64,000 nt of DNA from UBA6627 sp965248675. GTDB taxonomy: Bacteria > Chloroflexota > Dehalococcoidia > UBA2979. A program made the position numbers and the translations under genes. Shown here piece after piece: positions 25,923-34,065 of this stretch; position 1 is the stretch's first letter; every line of letters starts with the position of its first letter. The notes below the pieces were generated by a model. The model was given only the letters and a program-made list of their open reading frames with translations, did no database searches and was not told where the DNA came from. The stretch is from assembly GCA_965248675.1 (NCBI GenBank), contig CBDFJZ010000008.1, forward strand, positions 248,001-312,000, written 5' to 3'.

Positions 25923-26591
25923 CTAGTGGGCCGCCTTGAGCTCGCTCGCAACGCCCTCGGTACCGAAGCCGTGCACGATCCGCTCCAGCAGCGACCACAT
26001 GCCGTCCGTGTTGACGTCGCCGTTCGTCTGCAGCTGGAGCAGCCGGAGGCCGGAGACGACGGAAAGCAGCAGCTCGCCGAGCGCTCGCGGGTCGACCGAC
26101 GGATCGAGTTCGCCTGCCTCCTGAGCGCCGCCCACGAGCGCCGTCAGCGAATCTCGAATCTGAGCGATCTGGTGTTCAACCGCCGGACCGAACTCAGCGT
26201 GACGTGCCGCGACGAGCGCCGATTCCAGCATCAGCATCGTGCTCTCGCGGGCGTTTTCCTCCGCGAACTGGCTGAAGGCGTCGTCGCCCACGGCGAACAG
26301 GGCGCCGAGCGGCGAGACGTTCGCCGCGCTCATCGCCGCGAACTTTTCGCGATCGGCCGCCTCGCAGTCCTCGCAGACGGCGACGATCAGCGCTTCCTTG
26401 TTCGGGAAGTAGCGGTAGATGTTGCCCGCGCTGACGCCAGCCGCTTTCGCGATCTGGTGCATCGAGGCGGCGTCGCAGCCCTCTTGCACAAAGACGCCAC
26501 GAGCAGCCTCGAGGATCTCGGCGCGCCGAGCCTCGAGGAACTGCTCGCGGAGGGTGGACGAGCTGGTGGCGGCTGGAGCGTCGGTCGTCAC
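25923..26591 (-). CDS. TetR/AcrR family transcriptional repressor
   Basis: The 222-residue protein has the TetR DNA-binding helix-turn-helix near residues 20-65: RRAEILEAARGVFVQEGCDAASMHQIAKAAGVSAGNIYRYFPNKEAL, the last part being the recognition helix. The ligand domain contains Cys residues in AVCEDCEA. GTG 26591 is the likely start. A 49-codon gene lies 10 bp upstream, and the promoter of this two-gene unit holds a large inverted repeat, so autorepression is expected. No obvious pump gene is adjacent; the divergent coiled-coil membrane protein may be a second target. Confidence 0.92.
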   Translation of the reverse strand: MTTDAPAATSSSTLREQFLEARRAEILEAARGVFVQEGCDAASMHQIAKAAGVSAGNIYRYFPNKEALIVAVCEDCEAADREKFAAMSAANVSPLGALFAVGDDAFSQFAEENARESTMLMLESALVAARHAEFGPAVEHQIAQIRDSLTALVGGAQEAGELDPSVDPRALGELLLSVVSGLRLLQLQTNGDVNTDGMWSLLERIVHGFGTEGVASELKAAH

Positions 26592-26601
26592 GAGCGCGCC
26601 C

Positions 26602-26751
26602 CTAGCGGTAGCGCCGCACTCGGTGATCGGCCAGTGGCCTGAACAGCGTGTAACGCGCATCCAGCATCCGCGCGTAGTCGTCGTTCGCCTCGCGGTACGA
26701 GGGACCACCACCGTTGCGGCCCAGGCTCAGCAATCGCTTGTAGTAGCTCAT
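26602..26751 (-). CDS. 49-residue basic protein ahead of the TetR gene
   Basis: A short gene reads MSYYKRLLSLGRNGGG and ends in DHRVRRYR; it is Arg/Tyr-rich and has no membrane helix. AGGGGA precedes the ATG by about 6 nt, and it lies inside the transcript that starts at the TetR-type promoter, both of which support translation. The stop is 10 bp before the TetR start. No known family. Confidence 0.55.
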   Translation of the reverse strand: MSYYKRLLSLGRNGGGPSYREANDDYARMLDARYTLFRPLADHRVRRYR

Positions 26752-26790
26752 CGGTTTCCCCTGTTTCCTCGGAACGCTCTGCCGAGATGA

Positions 26791-26822
26791 GTGAACGACC
26801 GTTTTCGAGAACGATTGTTCAC
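26791..26822. promoter_or_regulatory. TetR-type operator palindrome
   Basis: GTGAACGACCGTTTT and AGAACGATTGTTCAC form an imperfect inverted repeat with 15-bp arms (12 matches) about a 2-bp centre. It lies just downstream of the predicted transcription start of the TetR unit, where a bound repressor would block elongation. Confidence 0.6.
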
Positions 26823-26828
26823 TCAGTG

Positions 26829-26856
26829 CGAATACACGTTCGTTATCGGATGTCAA
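26829..26856 (-). promoter_or_regulatory. promoter of the TetR operon
   Basis: On the minus strand TTGACA (26856-26851) is followed after 16 bp by TATTCG (26834-26829), next to the operator. Base composition is locally A+T-rich. Confidence 0.5.
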
Positions 26857-27022
26857 CCCCCTCCTCAATAGATTTTTCCGGGGAGGCGCTTAGGATCTTC
26901 GGAACCAACCAATTACGTCCGACGATGAATAGAGAGAATGGCGCTGCCGACCCGTCGGCACCCGGTAAGCGCGTTCGCCGAAGCGAGATTTCGAAGCACG
27001 CCCACACGAGGTCCAAGCTCCC

Positions 27023-28348
27023 ATGGACGACACCATCACACAGCAAACGTTCTTCCTCTTCATCGTGCCGATCGTGGCGCTGCTGCTCGTGACGCTGGTG
27101 GTGCAGATCACCAGCGGCGCCTTCGAGACCGTGCGCCGCCGACTGGTCGGCATGCCCGACAACGTCCAGCGCCTGGAGCGCCGCCTGGCGCGGCTGGAGG
27201 CCGCGATCGTCCGCGCGCGCGCATCCGAGCTCCCAATCGAGATCGAGGCCGAGCACCTCGCCAACGAGATCGAACGGTTCGAGGTCAAACGACGCGACCG
27301 CGAGCCGACCGAGGGGGCCTCGGCCGCCGATGGTGACGATGTCGCCGAGGCGGCGGCACCCGCATTCAAGCTCGATGCGGAAGTCTCGGGCGGGGTGGAG
27401 ATCGAGTCGGAGGCGAGCGCCGCCACGCCGGTCATCGACCTGCCCCCTGACCCGAACGAGAGCGAAGAAGACCGCATCGCTCGCGAGCAGCTCGAGGCGG
27501 AGGAACGCGAACGGATTGAGCGGCTGGCCGCCGAGGAGGCTCGCATCCGCCAGGAGCGCAAGGCCGCCGAGCGCGAGAAGCGAGAGCGTGTGAAGGCCGA
27601 GGCGAAACGACGCCGCGAAGAGCAGAAAGAGCGCGACCGGATCGAACGCGAACGGCGGGCCGAGGCCGAGCGGATCGAAAACGAAGCTCGGGCCGAGGCG
27701 GAACGCATCGAACGCGAGCGGCGTGAAAAGGCGGAGCGCATCGAACGCGAACGCCAGGACCAGATCGAGCGCGAAGCGCGTGAGCGGCAGGAAGCGATCG
27801 ACCGAGAAAAGCGCGCCCGCCTGGAGGCGGAGGCAGAGCGCAAGAGACAGGAAGAACAGCGTCGCAAGGCCGAGGAGTTCCGGCGGCGCGTGGCGGACGC
27901 GACCCCGAAGATCGTGATGAGCGCCGGCGGTTCGAACCGCGAGGCCGTGACGGTCAACATCGCGGTGACGAACAACCTCACGCCGAAGCGCGCGGAGATC
28001 GCGGTGCTCAGCTCGTCGTGGGCGCAGGAGCCGGCGCCGGCGCGCTTCGAGACACAACGCAAGGACGGGCTCTACGAGGAGCGCTGGCCGAAGCAGCATC
28101 GCAACGGCGGCACGCTGGACTGGGACACCTACGAGGATGCCGCCGGCCGCTCATTCGACTGCCCTGCCGAGGCACCGAGCGAGAACCACGCGTGGATCGT
28201 GATCTCCTACGAGCGCACGGTGGGCGGCGCGGCATCGACGTGGCAACGCTTCGAGGTCGGCGGCGCGGGGGCGCTCTGGTATGTGCGACAGGCGATCGGC
28301 GATCCGATCGTGGTCGAGGCGGCGCGCGAGGACGAGGCCGCAGCCTAG
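27023..28348 (+). CDS. membrane-anchored long charged-helix protein
   Basis: This 441-residue protein has one membrane helix at residues 10-31, then a short coiled coil (NVQRLERRLARLEAAI), an acidic linker, and from about 150 to 290 an uninterrupted Glu/Arg/Lys helix (ERERIERLAAEEARIRQERK style). The last is either a coiled coil or a single alpha helix stabilised by i to i+4 salt bridges. The C-terminal 140 residues form a beta-rich domain beginning TPKIVMSAGGSNREAVTVNI. The Glu/Arg stretch resembles many unrelated proteins, so homology by that part is not informative. Function unknown; a spacer holding a C-terminal domain far from the membrane is a reasonable reading. Confidence 0.84.
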   Translation: MDDTITQQTFFLFIVPIVALLLVTLVVQITSGAFETVRRRLVGMPDNVQRLERRLARLEAAIVRARASELPIEIEAEHLANEIERFEVKRRDREPTEGASAADGDDVAEAAAPAFKLDAEVSGGVEIESEASAATPVIDLPPDPNESEEDRIAREQLEAEERERIERLAAEEARIRQERKAAEREKRERVKAEAKRRREEQKERDRIERERRAEAERIENEARAEAERIERERREKAERIERERQDQIEREARERQEAIDREKRARLEAEAERKRQEEQRRKAEEFRRRVADATPKIVMSAGGSNREAVTVNIAVTNNLTPKRAEIAVLSSSWAQEPAPARFETQRKDGLYEERWPKQHRNGGTLDWDTYEDAAGRSFDCPAEAPSENHAWIVISYERTVGGAASTWQRFEVGGAGALWYVRQAIGDPIVVEAAREDEAAA

Positions 28349-28393
28349 ACCGTCGCGTCGACCGCGCCCACGGTCCGGCTCGATCGACCCTGC

Positions 28394-28567
28394 TCAGCGC
28401 GCGCCGCCAGCGATGCCGCAGACATGGCTGTAGAGCGAGGGCGGTTCCGTGTCGACGGCGTCGGCGATCGCTGTTAGCGCGAGGAGTGCGGTGTCCGCCG
28501 CGGCGGGGAGGACGACCGCAGCGTCGAGGACGCCGTCCCGGTCGAGGCTGGCGCGCGGCGGGCTCAC
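28394..28567 (-). pseudogene. truncated TetR-family regulator (DNA-binding domain only)
   Basis: A 57-codon frame begins at GTG 28567, overlapping the stop of the DUF4260 gene by GTGA. It reads LDRDGVLDAAVVL, then LTAIADAVDTEPPSLYSHV, the helix 1 to recognition-helix pattern of TetR proteins. It then stops within 45 bp of the end of the convergent gene. The ligand-binding domain is missing. It is either the remnant of the regulator of the DUF4260 gene or a functional short DNA-binding protein. Confidence 0.5.
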
Positions 28568-28983
28568 GCCGGCGTGGTGGCCGCGGGCGCGGCTGACTCG
28601 CTGACGGCGCGCTGCGCGCCAGGCTCAGCGACGCGCTGCAGATGGGTCGACTTGGGCGCCAGCGAGTACTTGAGCCCGTAGCCGGCGAACCGGTCGACGC
28701 CGACGTGCGCCCCCCAGATGAAGACGAGACCAAGCAGCAGCTCCTCGCCAGTCGCGAGACCGGCACCGGCCAGTGCCACCGGCGCGACGTAGGTGTGGGT
28801 CAGGTTGTAGGCCCTCGTCGCCGCCGATCCGCCGAAGGCAACGCCGACGAACGCGAGATCGGGGGCGAGGATGAGCAGCGCGAGCCAGAGCCAGCTGAGC
28901 TCGGTGTGAGCGAAGAACAGCCAGATCGCCGCCCCGCCGATCGCGAGTCCCTCGATATGGAGCAGCACCTGGACGAATCTCAT
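28564..28983 (-). CDS. DUF4260 family membrane protein
   Basis: The 139-residue product has four hydrophobic segments and the family's marks: LLILAPDLAFVGVAFGG, AYNLTHTYVAPVAL and LVFIWGAHVGVDRFAGYGLKY. It is an inner-membrane protein of unknown function, often linked to a TetR regulator. ATG 28983 has GGAGG upstream. Its promoter carries two identical-pattern palindromes, and the TetR remnant follows with a GTGA overlap, so repression by that regulator (or a relative elsewhere) is likely. Confidence 0.92.
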   Translation of the reverse strand: MRFVQVLLHIEGLAIGGAAIWLFFAHTELSWLWLALLILAPDLAFVGVAFGGSAATRAYNLTHTYVAPVALAGAGLATGEELLLGLVFIWGAHVGVDRFAGYGLKYSLAPKSTHLQRVAEPGAQRAVSESAAPAATTPA

Positions 28984-28994
28984 GAGTGGCCTCC

Positions 28995-29013
28995 AAACTA
29001 CTGTCATTAGTTT
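28995..29013. promoter_or_regulatory. operator A, AAACTA-N7-TAGTTT
   Basis: A 19-bp palindrome with perfect 6-bp arms lies between the predicted transcription start and the start codon of the DUF4260 gene. It shares arms, spacing and most of its core with operator B, 29 bp away. Confidence 0.6.
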
Positions 29014-29023
29014 TGTCCAGCAC

Positions 29024-29042
29024 AAACTATTAGCATTAGTTT
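29024..29042. promoter_or_regulatory. operator B, AAACTA-N7-TAGTTT, overlapping the -10
   Basis: This is the second 19-bp palindrome. Its left arm is exactly the predicted -10 (TAGTTT on the minus strand), and its body fills the promoter spacer. Binding would exclude RNA polymerase. Confidence 0.62.
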
Positions 29043-29053
29043 TCCGCTGTCAA
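29024..29053 (-). promoter_or_regulatory. promoter of the DUF4260 gene
   Basis: TTGACA (29053-29048) and TAGTTT (29029-29024) on the minus strand are 18 bp apart. The region is the most A+T-rich in this part of the window. Confidence 0.55.
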
Positions 29054-29151
29054 CTGGCTCGGAGCTCCGCGCCGCCGCTACCGAACGATCGCAACAGGCC
29101 GATGATCGTCAGGAACGTGTGAGCCGATCGGCTCACGGCCGAGGACGCCAG

Positions 29152-31129
29152 ATGACGCTCGTACGCCCGGCCTTGCTGCTCGCCCTGGTAGCCGCGTTGG
29201 TCGCCGCTGCCTGCGGTGGCAGCGAGCCTGAACACGAGACGACGCCGGAGGCGACGCCTGCGGTGTCCGAGGAGGCCTGCCGTGCCGCGCTCGCGGAGCT
29301 GTCGACGGACGACCTGGCGGCGCTGGTGTTGCAGCGGCGGGACTACGGGCTGCTCACGCTCGAATTGGAGATCTCCGACGAGTCCGGGGCGGCCGACAAC
29401 GAGCAGGCCGCCCGCCACTTCGAGACGCTCGAGGTCACCGGTCGAGACCTCGACCGGCTGGGCAGGGAGGGCGGCTACGAGCTGTCCTTCCACCGCGCCA
29501 CGTTCGAACAGGGGACGCCGTTCCAGCTCGGGAGCTGGGTCGAGCTGCTCGAGCTTGAGCTGCCAGGCCTCGACCACGCGCAGGCGTGGCGGATCGTGAT
29601 CCGAGTTCGCGGCTACGACTCGGAGCTCACGCAGACCTTTGGCATCCTGCAGCGCGGACGGCTCCTCGGCGGCGTCCAGGTGCTGGAGTTCGGGAGCATC
29701 GACCGCGCGCCCGAGCTGCTCGGTCTGATGCTGCAGCTCGATCTCCTCCCCGACCTCAACGTCCGCGACGCCGGATGTCGAGACGGCGATCGCGCCGGCT
29801 TCACTCGCCGAGCTGCTCACGAACGCCGATGTGGCGATCGAACCCGACGACCTCTCATCGTTCGTCCTGCGCGCGGATGGCCTGACGGAGGTAGCGGAGA
29901 GCTTCCGCGTGTGGCGCGACGCGCCGATCGACTACGAGGCGCACGCCGAGACCGACCCGATCTTGCTCTCGGAGAGCGACGGACCCGGCCTCGCGCTGGC
30001 CGGTCACATCGCGCACCTGGTGGGCCGCGACGGGCTCACCGCCGTGCACGCGATCACAGCCGCTGAGCTGTACGACGACGCGGCGGCGGCGTCCCGCGGG
30101 TTCGGCGCGCGGGTCGACGCGATGGAGGCGGGCTGCTTCGTCCTGAACCTGCGCGAGTCGCCGCTGCCGGATCTCGGTGACGTGGCGGTGATAGTCACCG
30201 CCACGCGGACCTGCTCGTTTGGGGAGCCACGCCGGTTTGGCGCGGTCGTGTCGCGCCACGGACCGCTGGTCGCCACGACGGTGATCCAGCGCTGGGACCG
30301 GGCGTCCGTGAACGGCGCCGCGATCGCCGTCGCCGAGGACCAGGTGGCGGCGATCGCCGCCGCGCTCGGCGGCGCGGAACTGGCGGCGGGCCTCGAGACA
30401 TCGACGTTCGGGCTCTGCGTTCCCGATCCGGAGGCGGCAGCGCCGGATTTCCTGAACGAGACGTGGCGCGAGCTCAACACCGATCTGATCCGGACGTTCA
30501 CGCAGCCCGGCTCGACGGCGAATCGCGACCAGGAGGCGATCCATCGGGCCGTCCTCGACACGCTCGCGCAGGCGAACGCGGTCCTCGGCACGTCATACGG
30601 CGGGCCGATCGACGTCTACTTCTACGAGTCGATCGAGCAGTTGCAGCAGCTCGCGCCGGCGGTGAGCCAGGACGTCCTCGGATTCGCGTCCGGCCAGGAA
30701 GTGCACCAACTCTGTGGCGGCACGCTCGACGGGACGCCGTGGGTCAACATGGCGATGAGCGCCCACGCGTACACCCACATCATCACGCTCAACCTGTGGG
30801 GACGCACGAGCAGCACGATGCTGATCGAGGGGCTCGCACACTACGTGACGGTCGGCGAACGCGACAGCATCGTCGCCAACTTCCGGATCGAGCCGCTGCG
30901 ACCGCTCGCCACCATCGAGGACGAAGATTCCCTTCGTGGTCGCGCCTGGGGCACGCTGCTCGCGAGCTACCTGATCGAGGAGCGCGGCGGGATCGAGGGG
31001 TTGCAGAACCTCTGGTTCGCGGCCCGCACGGCCACGCTCGGGGAGGCCGTCGAGGCGATCTACAGCGTCACGCTCGAAGACCTCGATGCGGCGGTCCGCG
31101 AGGAATATGACCTGGCCGCCGCGCCCTAG
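29152..31129 (+). pseudogene. lipoprotein with a gluzincin-like C-terminal domain, frameshifted
   Basis: From ATG 29152 (GAGGA upstream) there is a signal peptide with Cys following LVAAA and an acidic Thr/Pro linker, then an unrecognised domain up to about residue 205. Near 29770 the frame must change by one base: removing one G from GG at 29773-29774 joins LPDLNVRDA to VETAIAPASLAELL. The rest runs to TAG 31127-31129. The C-terminal part resembles peptidase-MA-like metalloproteases: AHAYTHIITL at the zinc-helix position and IEGLAHY for the third ligand. The catalytic Glu of HExxH is Ala here (HAYTH), so peptidase activity is doubtful. With the base removed the protein would be 658 residues. 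Confidence 0.78.
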
Positions 31130-31446
31130 CGGCCGTCCGCGCCGGCGAAGAACACCAGCACCTGCAGGTCAGCCTCGATGTCGTGGAACCGATGCTCCAC
31201 GCCGGCCGCGACGTAAACGATCGAGCCCGCCTCCACCCGGCGATCCTCGCCGTCGACGGCGATCGTCGCGCGGCCCGCGAGCACGTAGTAGACCTCGTCC
31301 TCCGCGTGCGGCTGCTGCGTGTCCTCAGCTCCGGCCGGGAGCACGTACAGCCCGCTGCTGAGGTCCAGCACGCGCAGGAACTCAAGGTAGCGCGTGTCAC
31401 CCGCCGTCTGCTGCTCGATCAGCTCGCCGATCTCGAACGCGTGCAT
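31126..31446 (-). CDS. small cupin-domain protein
   Basis: The 106-residue product is a single cupin barrel. Motif 1 is QPHAEDEVYYVLAGRATIAVDG with metal-ligand His and Glu, and motif 2 is AAGVEHRFHDIE. Such proteins are small dioxygenases, isomerases or binding proteins. ATG 31446 sits 8 bp after the stop of the glyoxalase-like gene, so both are cotranscribed. Its stop overlaps the convergent lipoprotein gene in CTAG. Confidence 0.9.
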   Translation of the reverse strand: MHAFEIGELIEQQTAGDTRYLEFLRVLDLSSGLYVLPAGAEDTQQPHAEDEVYYVLAGRATIAVDGEDRRVEAGSIVYVAAGVEHRFHDIEADLQVLVFFAGADGR

Positions 31447-31454
31447 CGGTGCGC

Positions 31455-32087
31455 CTAGCGCAGCTCGACGACGCCGTTCGGCGTCTCGATCGTCGCGATC
31501 AGCGCCGGCGCGTCGCCCACGCCCAGCTCGAGTTCGACGCCGAGCGCCGCGAGGCTGGGCGTGACCGCCGGGGCGTTGGGGTGCTCCCCGCGCAAGGAGG
31601 TCAGGCTGCATCCGGTGGGCGTGCTGAGCGCCGGGTGCTCGGTGTCGCCCCAGTCGATCAGGAACGGGACCAGCCCCACCGAGCCGTCGATTCCGAGGCC
31701 GCCGCCGGCGCCCGAGGTCAGCCGCCACTCCAGCAGCACCCCGTCCGGACGGGCGCGGCTCATCGCGTTCACCGCGCCCGGGTCGTAGCCGCGCGAGCGA
31801 GCGGTTGAGACGGCGACCTCGATCTCGGGCGCCTTCACGGCCCAGGTACGCAGCAGCGGCTGCTGCGGGAATCGTGAGGCCGGGGGCTGCACCTCCTGGT
31901 CCGGGTCGGGACCGAGCACCTCGAGATAGACGTCCGCGCCGAGGGAGAGCAGCGTGTTGCGCGTACCGCGGCCCACGTGGCTGCCGCCGCCGGCCGGCCG
32001 CACGCCCAGGCGTGCCCCGAGCTGATCGCTGGTCGCGTCGACATCGGCGGTGACGTAGACGAGGTGATCGACGGTCAGTGCGGCCAT
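31455..32087 (-). CDS. glyoxalase-like domain protein
   Basis: This 210-residue protein starts MAALTVDHLVYVTADVDAT, with a VOC-type His after the first strand. It continues as a two-module glyoxalase-like (PF13468-type) protein: YLEVLGPDPDQ, VLLEWRLTSGAGGGL and VPFLIDWGDTEHP. ATG 32087 follows GAGGAG at 7 nt. It forms a two-gene unit with the downstream cupin. Divergent to FluC. Reaction unknown. Confidence 0.88.
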   Translation of the reverse strand: MAALTVDHLVYVTADVDATSDQLGARLGVRPAGGGSHVGRGTRNTLLSLGADVYLEVLGPDPDQEVQPPASRFPQQPLLRTWAVKAPEIEVAVSTARSRGYDPGAVNAMSRARPDGVLLEWRLTSGAGGGLGIDGSVGLVPFLIDWGDTEHPALSTPTGCSLTSLRGEHPNAPAVTPSLAALGVELELGVGDAPALIATIETPNGVVELR

Positions 32088-32179
32088 GTGCGGCTCCTCG
32101 TTGCGCAGGGGTGGCAAGACTGCGACGCTCGGGATTCGACGGCGCGAGCCTACTGGATGCGACCAGAGGCGGTGAGTGC

Positions 32180-32551
32180 GTGCAGGTATTGCTGGCGGTC
32201 GCGGCGGGTGGGGCGCTGGGCGCCGTCTCGCGCTACGCGCTGTCGTCCGGCATCGCGAACGTCCTCGACCTGCGTGGAAGCGGCACGTTCGCCGCGAACA
32301 TCCTCGGCGCGTTCGTGCTGGGCGCGGTCGTCGGCCTGACCGAGGAGCGCTGGGACCTGTCGGAGCCGGCGCGCACCGGCATCACGGTCGGCGTGCTCGG
32401 GGGCTTCACGACCTTCTCGACCTACATGCACGACGTCATCTACCACGTCGAGGACGAGCGTTGGGTCACCAGCATCGGCGTGCTCGCGCTGACGATCGCC
32501 CTCGGGCTGATCGCGATGATCGGCGGGCTCGCCGTCGGTCGCGCCGGCTAA
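32180..32551 (+). CDS. crcB: fluoride exporter FluC/CrcB
   Basis: The 123-residue protein is a fluoride channel subunit with four helices. VQVLLAVAAGGALGAVSRY opens it, TFAANILGAFVLG carries the helix-2 Asn, and GVLGGFTTFSTYMHD holds the Phe box and Na-site Thr/Ser residues. Fluc proteins of this size work as antiparallel dimers. GTG 32180 gives the standard length; earlier starts add non-family sequence. I searched the 90 bp upstream for the crcB-motif fluoride riboswitch and see no match. Its TAA overlaps the convergent gene's stop in CTAA. Confidence 0.93.
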   Translation: MQVLLAVAAGGALGAVSRYALSSGIANVLDLRGSGTFAANILGAFVLGAVVGLTEERWDLSEPARTGITVGVLGGFTTFSTYMHDVIYHVEDERWVTSIGVLALTIALGLIAMIGGLAVGRAG

Positions 32552-33060
32552 CGGGCGGCGAGCTCGACGGCGACGATCAGCGCCGTCTGCAGCGCGACAA
32601 GCTGCCTGAACGCGCGCGCCCACAACCGCCGCTGGTCAAGCAGCGTCTCGTTCTCATAGCGCTCCGCGCTCGCCTCGGCGAGGTCGCGGTCGACGAAGTC
32701 ACGGCGCCGGCGGCTGGTCGCCGTCACCGTGGTCACTGGCGCCACGGGCGGCCTCACAAGGCGCACCCGCTCCCCGAGGGCGCCCACGACCCAGGCCGTC
32801 GCGGTCACCGCGATCGCGATCCAGCTCAGTAAGCCAACGTCCGAGGAACCGAGTTCGAGGTGCCCGAAGATCGCGCTCGCCGCGATCAGCGCCGCCGACA
32901 GCGCAAACAGCGGCGCCACGCCTTGGCGGTACGCCGCGGCCGTAGCCTGCTGCCCAAGCACGGTGCTGCGCGCCTCGACGCTGAGGTACGCCGCCGCCTC
33001 GCCACTCATCCGCGGCTGCCGCTTCGCGATCTTGCGTCGTTTCGGGCGTCGTTTCGCCAC
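32548..33060 (-). CDS. two-helix membrane protein with basic N-terminus
   Basis: A 170-residue product. Residues 1-20 are Lys/Arg-rich (KRRPKRRKIAKRQ), two hydrophobic segments follow near 52-68 and 80-100, then a charged helical tail (RRRRDFVDRDLAEASAERYENE) and a short hydrophobic end. GTG 33060 is chosen because GGAGG lies 8 nt upstream. The basic head could bind nucleic acid or the inner leaflet. No family recognised. Confidence 0.62.
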   Translation of the reverse strand: MAKRRPKRRKIAKRQPRMSGEAAAYLSVEARSTVLGQQATAAAYRQGVAPLFALSAALIAASAIFGHLELGSSDVGLLSWIAIAVTATAWVVGALGERVRLVRPPVAPVTTVTATSRRRRDFVDRDLAEASAERYENETLLDQRRLWARAFRQLVALQTALIVAVELAAR

Positions 33061-33165
33061 CGGGCCCGCCTCCGGCTCGCACAATAACGTGTCTCGAAGC
33101 ACAGACTATCTGGCGAGCGGGCGATGCGCGCGGTTTATGTGACTCGGGATGAAACCACGTCTCGC

Positions 33166-33496
33166 TCAGCCAGATGCGCGGGCCGGATCGGCACACGCCG
33201 CGCGAAGAGACGACGCGAGCCCTCGACGACCTCGCGCCCGCAACCGGCACCGGTTATGCCGCGCGCAAGCGTAGGCGGCGATCTGGGTGACCTCCTCGAC
33301 GGCCGCGCGGCCGCGGCGCCACCTGCGCAGCGCCGACCAGACCCCGCTGCCGACGAGCACCACGCCAATCGCGAACGCCACCGCGCCCGCGAACATCCTC
33401 GCGAGGGCTCCGAATCAGGCGCGGCACAGCGGCTCGAACCAGCAACCCGGCGATAGCGAACATCGCGACGCCGATCCCAAAGCGGATACGCACCAT
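33166..33496 (-). pseudogene. small two-helix membrane protein, frameshifted
   Basis: ATG 33496 has GGGAG at 7 nt. It reads MVRIRFGIGVAMFAIAGLL, a clear membrane helix, as far as VPRL. Dropping one A at about 33415 continues in the next frame as FGALARMFAGAVAFAIGVVLVGSG, a second helix, then a basic cytoplasmic tail RRWRRGRAAVEEVTQ. In the given sequence each frame runs into non-protein-like residues beyond the junction. The C-terminal boundary is uncertain. Confidence 0.4.
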
Positions 33497-33648
33497 CAGC
33501 TCGCTCCCAACTGCTGCGCTTGCCCACGTACGCGCGAGCCACACCATAACGGTAGCTGAGCCACACCGCCCTGCCGAGGGCCGGAGGCCCTACGTCGACA
33601 GGGTCAATACCGTGACGCGGGTCGGGACAGGCCTCGATGGCGAGCAGG

Positions 33649-34041
33649 CTAGAGATCTACCTCCGCGGCGACCAGCGCTCGCACCGTCGAGAGCTCGATC
33701 TGACGCTCAGCTCGCAACGCCTGAACATGGGCGCGGGCGGCAGCGACAAGTTCTTCGCGCCCGGGGGGAATCTCCGCAGTCGATCCGCGGGTCCCACGTC
33801 CCTTGAGCTGGTTGCACACTCGACAGGCCATTGCCCAGTTCTCTAAGTCGTCCTCGCCGCCGGCGCTGGTCGGAGTGATGTGTTCGCGTTCCCAGTTCCA
33901 TTCGTACGCGTCGACGCTCCCGAGCATGTCGGCTGAGCAATACTCGCATTTGAAGTGCGCGCGAGAGGCGATATCGACCATATCGGCGCCAAAGCGATGG
34001 CTGCGAACCAGCTTTTCGCGGGTCTCGTCCGAGATTGGCAT
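33649..34041 (-). CDS. HNH endonuclease
   Basis: The 130-residue protein is an HNH nuclease. CEYC and, 35 residues on, CRVC form the structural zinc site, and between them EREHITPTSAGGEDDLENWAMA gives the catalytic His and the Asn of the beta-beta-alpha-metal fold. Such free-standing HNH proteins range from phage packaging nucleases to restriction enzymes. No methylase or phage gene adjoins it. ATG 34041 has a GGGG stretch upstream. It lies 24 bp after the GNAT gene on the same strand. Confidence 0.92.
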   Translation of the reverse strand: MPISDETREKLVRSHRFGADMVDIASRAHFKCEYCSADMLGSVDAYEWNWEREHITPTSAGGEDDLENWAMACRVCNQLKGRGTRGSTAEIPPGREELVAAARAHVQALRAERQIELSTVRALVAAEVDL

Positions 34042-34065
34042 CAGGCCCCTTCTCGTGGGCCGAGC

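Noticed and set aside
32090..32180. Possible fluoride riboswitch upstream of crcB
   Set aside because: The conserved core segments of the crcB motif are not present, and the space is short.
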